The translations under genes and the position numbers were made by a program. The notes beneath the pieces were generated by a model, which saw only the letters and a list, made by a program, of their open reading frames with translations, was not told where the DNA came from and searched no databases. A stretch of DNA of 59,388 nt, from contig VSSA01000025.1 of assembly GCA_008123405.1 (NCBI GenBank), positions 1 through 59,388 on the forward strand, given 5' to 3'. Of the stretch, positions 51,299-59,388 are shown in pieces (position 1 is the first letter of the stretch; the number at the start of each line of letters is the position of its first letter). Origin of the DNA: Nocardioides sp. BGMRC 2183 (lineage in GTDB: Bacteria > Actinomycetota > Actinomycetes > Propionibacteriales > Nocardioidaceae).

Positions 51299-51871
51299 TT
51301 ACAGGTAAGTCTGGCGAGGATAGATGGCGTGGGCCCCGGCGACGCGGTCCAAGAAGAGCAGGCCGTCGGTGTGGTCGATCTCGTGCTGGAGTGCCCGGGC
51401 CTCGAAGGCGTCGGTGGCCACCGTGACCTGCTCGCCGGTGCCGGGGATCGTGCCGGTGACGGTGACCCGGGAGGCGCGTTTGACGTCACCGGTGAAGTCC
51501 GGCACCGACATGCAGCCCTCGCGGGCCTTCTCGTTGCGGCTGGCAGCGACCACCTCGGCATTGCAGAGCACGAAGGTCCCGTGACGAGTCCGGGTCTTGG
51601 GGTGGTCGGTGACGTCGACGCAGAACATCCGCACCCCGACGCCGACCTGGTTGGCGGCCAGGCCGACGCAACCGGGACTGACGCGCATCGTGGCGACCAG
51701 GTCGGCGGCCAGCTGGATCATGTCGGGGTCGGTCGGGTCCACCTCCGCACCACGGGTGGACAGCACCAGGTCGGGTGCCCGGACCACCGGCAGCACGGTG
51801 CCTTCCGTGCCGAGCTCGTCCACGGTCCAGGCCGACAGCCGGGCGCTGTCGGCGGTGAGGTCGTCGCTCAC
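51299..51871 (-). CDS. def: peptide deformylase
   Basis: 190 residues. Motif 1 is GCVGLAANQ (67-75), motif 2 EGCMS (118-122) with the metal Cys120, motif 3 QHEIDH (162-167) with the two metal His. It removes the formyl group from nascent proteins. The GTG at 51871 overlaps the stop of the ACT-domain gene by four bases (GTGA). The stop is six bases from the tRNA gene downstream, so the tRNA could be made from the same transcript. Confidence 0.96.
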   Translation of the reverse strand: MSDDLTADSARLSAWTVDELGTEGTVLPVVRAPDLVLSTRGAEVDPTDPDMIQLAADLVATMRVSPGCVGLAANQVGVGVRMFCVDVTDHPKTRTRHGTFVLCNAEVVAASRNEKAREGCMSVPDFTGDVKRASRVTVTGTIPGTGEQVTVATDAFEARALQHEIDHTDGLLFLDRVAGAHAIYPRQTYL

Positions 51872-52392
51872 AGTTCGTCGGCCTCCACCGGCCGCACGGT
51901 GGCGGTGACGCCGACCTGCTCGGCCGCGGCACGGATCCCGGCCTCGACGACGCCCGGCTCGACCCCCGCCGGCACGTCCAGCTCGGCAACCAGCAGGTAG
52001 AGGTCGCCGGAGAGCCGCGTGGTCAGGTCGGTGATGTTGCCGCCGAGGGCCGCCACGTGGCCGACCACCGCCGAGACGATCCCGGGACGGTCGCCGCCGT
52101 GCACGGTCAGCACCCATCGGTCTCCGCCGCCGGCGTGGGCCGGCTGGTCGAGGACGGGGCGGACGGCGATGTCGAGGTCGCCGCCGGCGGCCAGCGGTGC
52201 CAGCGCGGCTTCGATCTGGCTGCCGTCGGCGGAGCCGCGGCACAACAGCATCATCGCGAAGTGGCCCCGCAGCAGCGTCATCGTCGAGTCCTCGATGTTG
52301 AGGCCAAGGCCGGCGAGGCCGGCGGTCGTCTCGGCGATGATGCCGGGACGGTCGTGGCCGAGGACGGTGACGGCATGCAGTGCGGTGCTCAC
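51868..52392 (-). CDS. ACT-domain protein (GcvR-like)
   Basis: 174 residues with two ACT domains (LHAVTVLGHDRPGIIAETTA and WVLTVHGGDRPGIVSAVVGH). This is the arrangement of glycine-cleavage repressor-like proteins. ACT domains bind amino acids, so it may sense an amino acid and act on an enzyme or regulator. No DNA-binding domain is visible. The start is a GTG (VSTALHAV). It is translationally coupled to def by a four-base overlap. Confidence 0.9.
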   Translation of the reverse strand: MSTALHAVTVLGHDRPGIIAETTAGLAGLGLNIEDSTMTLLRGHFAMMLLCRGSADGSQIEAALAPLAAGGDLDIAVRPVLDQPAHAGGGDRWVLTVHGGDRPGIVSAVVGHVAALGGNITDLTTRLSGDLYLLVAELDVPAGVEPGVVEAGIRAAAEQVGVTATVRPVEADEL

Positions 52393-52445
52393 GGCGCCAT
52401 TCTGGCAGGCAGCCCCGGCACGGGATCACTCGGTGAGTGGCCCGG

Positions 52446-53360
52446 TCACTCGGTCAGAGACCAGGCGATCCCCTCGAGGATGTCGGTCTCGGCGACCTCG
52501 ATCCGGTCGATCCTCAGCCGGCGCAGGACCCGCGAGAGGATCAGCGCACCTGCGTCGACCACGTCAGCACGCCCCGGATGCATCCATCCCAACTCCCGGC
52601 GCTCCGCCACCGTCATCGCGACCAGTCGCTGGATCTGCTGCTCGACCGCCTCGACCGGGAGCACGGCTCGGTGGATCGCCTCACGGTCGTAGTCGACAAG
52701 GCCGAGGGTGCCGGCCGCGATGGTCGTGATCGTGCCGGCGACCCCGATAGCCGATGCCGCCGCACCGGGGTCCAACCCGGCCACGGCCGCCTGGTCGATC
52801 GCCGCGTCGATGTCGGCGACGCACGCGGCCACCTGATCCGGGGTCGCCGGGTCGCCGCCGAGGCGGCGCTCGTGCAACCGGACCGATCCGATGTCCATCG
52901 AGTACGCCGCCCGCAGGCCGCCCGCCTCGTCGCCGAGGATCAGCTCCGTCGACCCGCCGCCGATGTCCAGCACCAGCACCGGCGAGGGCAGCGGGCCCGC
53001 GTCGCGGGTCGCGCCCGCGAAGGCCAGCCGTGCCTCCTCCTCGCCGGAGAGCACCTCGGGGTCCACCCCGAGCCGAGCGCGGACTCCGGCTGCGAACTCG
53101 GCGGCGTTGCCGGCGTCCCGCGTCGCCGAGGTGGCACAGAACCGGACCCGGGTCGCCCCGGCGTCGCGAATCAGCGCCGCGTACTCGTCAATGGCGGCGA
53201 AGGCGCGCTCCAGTGCCGCTGGCGCCAGCATCCCGGTCGCGTCCACGCCCTGGCCCAGTCGGACCATCCGGGCCTCGCGGACGCTCACCTCGGGCAGCGT
53301 GCCGATCAGCAGCTTGATGGTGTTGGTGCCGCAGTCGATCGCGGCGACCGGCTCACGCAT
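52446..53360 (-). CDS. ppx: exopolyphosphatase / Ppx-GppA phosphatase
   Basis: 304 residues. The ASKHA phosphate-1 motif AAIDCGTNTIKLLIG is at the start, followed by the Ppx/GppA lines CATSATRDAGNAAEF and VLSGEEEARLAF, and the second phosphate motif VLDIGGGSTELI. It degrades polyphosphate or pppGpp. The ATG at 53360 overlaps the end of the DUF501 gene by eight bases. The order eno, FtsB/DivIC-like, DUF501, ppx is the same as in mycobacteria. Confidence 0.94.
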   Translation of the reverse strand: MREPVAAIDCGTNTIKLLIGTLPEVSVREARMVRLGQGVDATGMLAPAALERAFAAIDEYAALIRDAGATRVRFCATSATRDAGNAAEFAAGVRARLGVDPEVLSGEEEARLAFAGATRDAGPLPSPVLVLDIGGGSTELILGDEAGGLRAAYSMDIGSVRLHERRLGGDPATPDQVAACVADIDAAIDQAAVAGLDPGAAASAIGVAGTITTIAAGTLGLVDYDREAIHRAVLPVEAVEQQIQRLVAMTVAERRELGWMHPGRADVVDAGALILSRVLRRLRIDRIEVAETDILEGIAWSLTE

Positions 53361-53919
53361 CGGTGCTGGTGTCGATGCTGGTGTCGGGCGTCCCCGGCCA
53401 GGAGCCGGTGCACCAGCAGCGCTCCTCGGTCCAGCCCAGCCGGTCCAAGGTCTCGTCCCCCAACGGATTGAGCCCACGGCCCGCGGCCAGCGCGTGTGCG
53501 GCGAGCACGTGCAGACACTTCACCCGGTCAGGCATGCCGCCCGCGGAGATGCCGTCGATCTCGGGCACCTCCAGGTCGTGCGCCCGACCGACGAACGCGC
53601 GGTCCTCCAGATAGGCCTCGTGCGCGACACGGTACGCCGCCGCCAGCTCGGCGTCGGTGCCGAGCCGGTCCTGCATCGCGCGCATCACGCCGGAGGCCTC
53701 CAGCGTCCCGATCCGCGAGTTGATCCGTGGCGCGGTCAGGTAGTAGGTGGTCGGGAACGGAGTGCCGTTGGGCAGCCGCGGCTCGGTCACCACGACCAGC
53801 GGGCGTCCACACGAGCACCGGTAGCCGACGCCGTGAACCCCTCGGGCCGGACGACCGAGCTGCTCGGCGACAACCGCCGCGTCCGCCTCGGTGAAGGTCT
53901 CGGCCTGGGCTGCTCTCAC
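53353..53919 (-). CDS. DUF501 family protein
   Basis: 188 residues of the actinobacterial DUF501 family: VVAEQLGRPARGVHGVGYRC, then PLVVVTEPRLPNGTPFPTTY and IDGISAGGMPDRVKCLHVLA. Several conserved Cys and His (YRCSCG, KCLH) hint at metal binding, but no function is known. I chose the GTG at 53919, with GGAG ten bases upstream; the frame extends to 53997 without similarity. It overlaps ppx by eight bases and follows the FtsB-like gene by seven. Confidence 0.9.
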   Translation of the reverse strand: MRAAQAETFTEADAAVVAEQLGRPARGVHGVGYRCSCGRPLVVVTEPRLPNGTPFPTTYYLTAPRINSRIGTLEASGVMRAMQDRLGTDAELAAAYRVAHEAYLEDRAFVGRAHDLEVPEIDGISAGGMPDRVKCLHVLAAHALAAGRGLNPLGDETLDRLGWTEERCWCTGSWPGTPDTSIDTSTDA

Positions 53920-53926
53920 CGTGGAC

Positions 53927-54532
53927 TCACTCCAGGTCCTCCTGCGAGGGGTCGATCTTCTTCTTCGGCGGATCGGGGATCCGGGTCGGCGGGTCACCGG
54001 CGACCTTCATCGAGTCCCACACGTCGTCGTACCAGGCCCGCTCCTCGGTCTGAACCGCCTCGTCCGGATCGGAGAGCTCCGACGAGCTGTCCAGCAGCTC
54101 GCCGTTCTCGTCCACCACCACGAAGGGGGTCTCGCCACGAGGCACGTAGCCGAAGCGCTCGCGCGCCTGCTGGGCGACGAAGGCCGGGTCCTCCCACCGC
54201 TCCTTCTCGAGCTCCAGGTCGTCGATCGCGTCCTTGCGCTCGGCGATCTGGGCCTGCAGCTGGTTGATCTGGGAGCGCTGCTGCAGGTAAGCGCGCAGCG
54301 AGGAGGCGTAGGAGACGGCCAGGACTGCCAGCACCAGCACCAGGATCGCCGCGCGGCCGGTCAGCCGAGTCCGGCGCTTCTCCTCCGCGGTGGTGGCCTC
54401 CGCGGCCACCTCCCGCTCCAGCTGTGCCTGTCGGCGCTGGTTGTGCTGCGGCGAGGAGCGCGGACCACCGGGCCCGGAGCGCCCGCGTGCGGGGCGCCCC
54501 GGCTTCCGGCTGGTCCTGCGCTCCTCGGCCAT
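53927..54532 (-). CDS. FtsB/DivIC-like septum formation initiator protein
   Basis: 201 residues. A basic N-terminal cytoplasmic tail of 60 residues is followed by one transmembrane helix (AAILVLVLAVLAVSYASSL, about 61-79) and a coiled coil (about 80-112). The DivIC ending WEDPAFVAQQARERFGYVPR comes next, then a long Pro/Asp-rich tail. It is part of the FtsBLQ-type division complex outside the membrane. The ATG at 54532 has GAGG seven bases upstream; it starts 13 bases after eno and is probably in its operon. Confidence 0.92.
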   Translation of the reverse strand: MAEERRTSRKPGRPARGRSGPGGPRSSPQHNQRRQAQLEREVAAEATTAEEKRRTRLTGRAAILVLVLAVLAVSYASSLRAYLQQRSQINQLQAQIAERKDAIDDLELEKERWEDPAFVAQQARERFGYVPRGETPFVVVDENGELLDSSSELSDPDEAVQTEERAWYDDVWDSMKVAGDPPTRIPDPPKKKIDPSQEDLE

Positions 54533-54545
54533 GGAGTCGCCTCGC

Positions 54546-57078
<2,533 letters not shown>

Positions 57079-57099
57079 GCGGTCATCCTGGCGCCGGGC

Positions 57100-57804
57100 T
57101 CAGGCCTCGAGTCCCAGGTCCGCCATCCGGGCCGCGTGACGCTCGGTGAGCCGGGTGAACATCCGCCCCAGCGCCGCCAGGTCGAGGCCGGGGCGGTCGA
57201 CACCACCGGAGAGCAGCGCGCTCAGCGCATCCCGGTCGGCAGCGATGCGCTGGGCCTGGATCAGGGCCTCCCCCATCAGCCGACGACCCCACAGGGCGAG
57301 CCTGCCGCCCAGTCGCGGATCCTCGGCGATCCCGGCACGGACCCGGTCCACCACGAACTCCGAATGGCTGGTGCCCTCCATCGTGGCGACGACCAGGTCA
57401 CGGGTGGTCGGGTCCAGGTAGGCGGCGATCTCGCGGTTGAAGTCACTGGCCAGGCCGTCGCCGACGTAGGCCTTGATCAGTCCCTCGTACCAGTCGGCCG
57501 GCGCCGTGTGGGCGTGGAAGGCATCGACCGACTCCCGGAACGGAGACATCGCGTCGAACGGGTCGCCACCGAACTCCCGGATCCGTGCGTGCAGGCCGTG
57601 CACCCGGTCGAACTCGACGCAGGCCATCGTGGCCAGCTCCACCTTGTCCGGCAGCGTCGGCGCCAGCTTCGCGTCCTCGACCAGGCGCTCGAAGGCGCAG
57701 ATCTCGCCGTAGGCGATCACGCCGAGCAGGTCGATCACCGCCTGACGGTAGGCGGGATCCTCGGGGGCCTCGGAAACGGCGGGGACGTCGGCGGTTTCGG
57801 CCAT
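57100..57804 (-). CDS. ferritin-like diiron protein (MiaE-related fold)
   Basis: 234 residues, almost fully helical. The diiron candidates are Glu in AYGEICAFERL, Glu/His in CVEFDRVHGL and Glu/His in MEGTSHSEFV. Proteins of this ferritin-like group stand next to rhlE-like helicase genes in mycobacteria, in the same divergent arrangement as here. The reaction is not known; tRNA hydroxylase-like chemistry is a guess. I chose the ATG at 57804, six bases after TACGCT, with no ribosome site. Confidence 0.85.
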   Translation of the reverse strand: MAETADVPAVSEAPEDPAYRQAVIDLLGVIAYGEICAFERLVEDAKLAPTLPDKVELATMACVEFDRVHGLHARIREFGGDPFDAMSPFRESVDAFHAHTAPADWYEGLIKAYVGDGLASDFNREIAAYLDPTTRDLVVATMEGTSHSEFVVDRVRAGIAEDPRLGGRLALWGRRLMGEALIQAQRIAADRDALSALLSGGVDRPGLDLAALGRMFTRLTERHAARMADLGLEA

Positions 57805-57810
57805 GGGCGC

Positions 57811-57816
57811 AGCGTA
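57811..57816 (-). promoter_or_regulatory. -10 box of the ferritin-like gene
   Basis: TACGCT on the minus strand ends six bases before the ATG at 57804, giving a leaderless arrangement. Confidence 0.4.
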
Positions 57817-58001
57817 CCGATACCATGGGTGTGGGCAGAGCGCTGTGCACAAGCGCGGCGCCGCCCGCGTATGTGCGCGGCTGAGTGTGAAGGGCCGGCC
57901 CACGGGGGTCGTCTCGCAGCCGCATCGAACGAATCGGTGGAACGGCTGCGATCGAAGGATCCTGCGGCCGGACGGCTGAACCTCACGAAAGCGACAGGAC
58001 C

Positions 58002-59388
58002 CTGAGCAACGACATCCAGACCGGCCCCGAAGCGCCGGTCGAGACCGACACCCCGACCACTCCCAGCTTCCGCGACCTCGGCGTGATGCCGGCGATCTGC
58101 GACTCGTTGGAGCGCTCGGGCATCACCCACCCGTTCGCGATCCAGGAGATGACGCTCTCCGTCGCGCTGATGGGGACCGACCTGATCGGCCAGGCCCGCA
58201 CCGGCACCGGCAAGACCCTCGCGTTCGGCATCCCGGTGATCCAGCGCTCGGTTGCCCGCACCGACCTCGACTACGCCGAGCTGCCCGAGGGCAAGCCGCA
58301 GGCCCTGATCGTCGCCCCGACCCGCGAGCTCGCACTCCAGGTCTCCGGCGACCTCGAGCTCGCCAGCCGCGACCGCGGCCTCCGCGTGCTCACGGTCTAC
58401 GGCGGCGTCGGCTACGAGCCGCAGCTCGAAGCGCTCGACGCCGGCGTGGACATCGTCGTCGGCACCCCGGGCCGGCTGATCGACCTGGCCAACCGACGCG
58501 CGCTGGACCTCTCCCACGTGCACGCGCTCGTCCTCGACGAGGCCGACGAGATGCTCGACCTGGGCTTCCTGCCCGACGTCGAGCGGCTGATCCGCCAGAC
58601 CCCCGAGACCCGGCAGACGATGCTGTTCTCGGCCACCATGCCCTCGGCGATCGTCTCGCTGGCCCGGATGCACATGCGGCACCCGATGAACATCCGCGCC
58701 GAGTCGTCGTACGAGAACGCGACGGTGCCTGCCACCGCGCAGTTCATCTACCTCGCCCACGACCTGGACAAGCCGGAGATCATCGGCCGGGTGCTGCAGG
58801 CCGAGGACGCCGGCAAGGTCGTCGTCTTCACCCGCACCAAGCGCCAGGCGCAGCGGGTGGCCGACGACCTGAGCGAGCGCGGCTTCAAGGCCAGCCCGCT
58901 GCACGGCGACATGGCCCAGGTGGCACGCGAGAAGGCGATGGGTCGCTTCCGCGAGGACAAGATCCAGGTCCTGGTGGCCACCGACGTCGCGGCGCGCGGC
59001 ATCGACGTGGCCGGGGTCTCCCATGTCATCAACTACACCTGCCCCGAGGACGACAAGACCTACGTCCACCGGATCGGCCGTACCGGTCGAGCTGGCGCCT
59101 CCGGCATCGCGATCACGTTGGTCGACGCGACCGACGTGCACCGCTGGAAGATGATCAACAAGGCACTGGACCTGCCCTTCGACGAGCCGTTGGAGACCTA
59201 CTCGACGTCCGAGCACCTCTTCCACGACCAGGGCATCGCCCCGGGCACCAAGGGCCGCATCGTCGACCCTGCCCCGGTCGAGCGGGCGCCGCGGGAGAAG
59301 CGCGAGGGCGACCGCCCGGCGCGCAACCGCAACCGCAACCGCCAGCGCACGCGCGGCGGCCAGCCGGCCGGCGACGCGACAGCGTCCA
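58002..59388 (+). CDS. DEAD-box RNA helicase (RhlE-like), right end outside window, apparent CTG start
   Basis: 462 visible residues. The Q motif is FAIQEMTLSVAL, motif I ARTGTGKT, Ia PTRELALQV, II DEADEML, III SATMP, IV VVFTRTK, V ATDVAARGIDVAG and VI HRIGRTGRAG. A basic Arg/Asn-rich tail begins before the edge. It unwinds RNA in ribosome assembly or decay. No ATG, GTG or TTG is found upstream of the Q-motif region in frame; the conserved start (SNDIQTGPEAPV) follows CTG at 58002. The first GTG (in DLGVM) would remove the conserved SFRDLG. About 200 bases separate it from the ferritin-like gene; they hold no other gene and may carry a 5' leader. Confidence 0.95.
   Translation, partial: MSNDIQTGPEAPVETDTPTTPSFRDLGVMPAICDSLERSGITHPFAIQEMTLSVALMGTDLIGQARTGTGKTLAFGIPVIQRSVARTDLDYAELPEGKPQALIVAPTRELALQVSGDLELASRDRGLRVLTVYGGVGYEPQLEALDAGVDIVVGTPGRLIDLANRRALDLSHVHALVLDEADEMLDLGFLPDVERLIRQTPETRQTMLFSATMPSAIVSLARMHMRHPMNIRAESSYENATVPATAQFIYLAHDLDKPEIIGRVLQAEDAGKVVVFTRTKRQAQRVADDLSERGFKASPLHGDMAQVAREKAMGRFREDKIQVLVATDVAARGIDVAGVSHVINYTCPEDDKTYVHRIGRTGRAGASGIAITLVDATDVHRWKMINKALDLPFDEPLETYSTSEHLFHDQGIAPGTKGRIVDPAPVERAPREKREGDRPARNRNRNRQRTRGGQPAGDATAS

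Overview
The window is 59.4 kb of very high-GC DNA with many GTG starts and tightly overlapping (ATGA/GTGA) gene junctions. It is typical of an actinobacterium. The gene content (large NAD-glutamate dehydrogenase, WS/DGAT acyltransferase, sigE-rseA-htrA, succinylase DAP pathway, DUF501/DUF3117/DUF2505 proteins, 13E12-type HNH protein) and the protein sequences look most like Nocardioides or another Nocardioidaceae. That assignment is from memory of the families, not from a search. The region is mostly ordinary core chromosome. Several blocks keep the gene neighbours seen in Mycobacterium tuberculosis.

Layout. 1-4.3 kb: a signalling block of an FHA protein (cut by the left edge), a protein kinase with a zinc-ribbon tail, a divergent TerY-like von Willebrand A protein and a one-pass membrane protein. 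4.4-9.9 kb: NAD-glutamate dehydrogenase and a DUF2505 protein. 9.9-13.3 kb: a WS/DGAT-like acyltransferase, then a cupredoxin-like lipoprotein translationally coupled to a ten-helix membrane protein. 13.3-15.6 kb: CpaE-like ATPase, SAF-domain (CpaB-like) protein and a BldC-like regulator. 15.6-19.1 kb: htrA, anti-sigma factor and sigE, with an O-methyltransferase divergent from sigE. 19.1-23.1 kb: pepA, DUF3117, a DivIVA-like protein, a LOG-family protein and dapE. 23.2-29.1 kb: an unknown protein, ileS behind a T-box leader, and a thioesterase. 29.3-37.6 kb: an FadH-like flavoenzyme, dapD, a cell-wall hydrolase, a LuxR-type regulator, a small secreted protein, dapC, ferredoxin and a GNAT enzyme. 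37.6-41.4 kb: a four-gene OpuB/OpuC-type osmoprotectant ABC transporter. 41.5-47.6 kb: cystathionine beta-synthase, SGNH hydrolase, a Bax-inhibitor-1 protein, a secreted GH5 enzyme and a methyltransferase. 47.7-51.1 kb: an accessory block with a ClpP pair, an SOS-box HNH protein, IS481 remains and a PopR/ClgR-like regulator. 51.2-59.4 kb: an unusual tRNA, def, an ACT-domain protein, ppx, DUF501, FtsB/DivIC-like, eno, a nuclease-family protein, a ferritin-like protein and a DEAD-box helicase cut by the right edge.

How parts work together. dapD, dapC and dapE encode three enzymes of the succinylase route to meso-diaminopimelate and lysine, although they are separate transcription units. sigE, its anti-sigma factor and HtrA form a classical envelope-stress operon, and a good ECF-type promoter sits in front of sigE. 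In the ClpP block the first ClpP keeps Ser-His-Asp, while the second has alanine at the catalytic serine position. The nearby XRE regulator ends in YALAA, the same end as an ssrA tag. Together they suggest a self-limiting proteolysis circuit, interrupted by an SOS-controlled 13E12 gene and a degenerate IS481 element.

Other points of note: a 74-nt class I tRNA with a UAA anticodon, a T-box with a short Stem I in front of ileS, two genes that seem to need CTG start codons, a recurrent -10-box-then-start-codon arrangement typical of leaderless mRNAs, and short tandem repeats or large palindromes at several convergent gene ends. All calls were made by reading the sequence; no database search was run.
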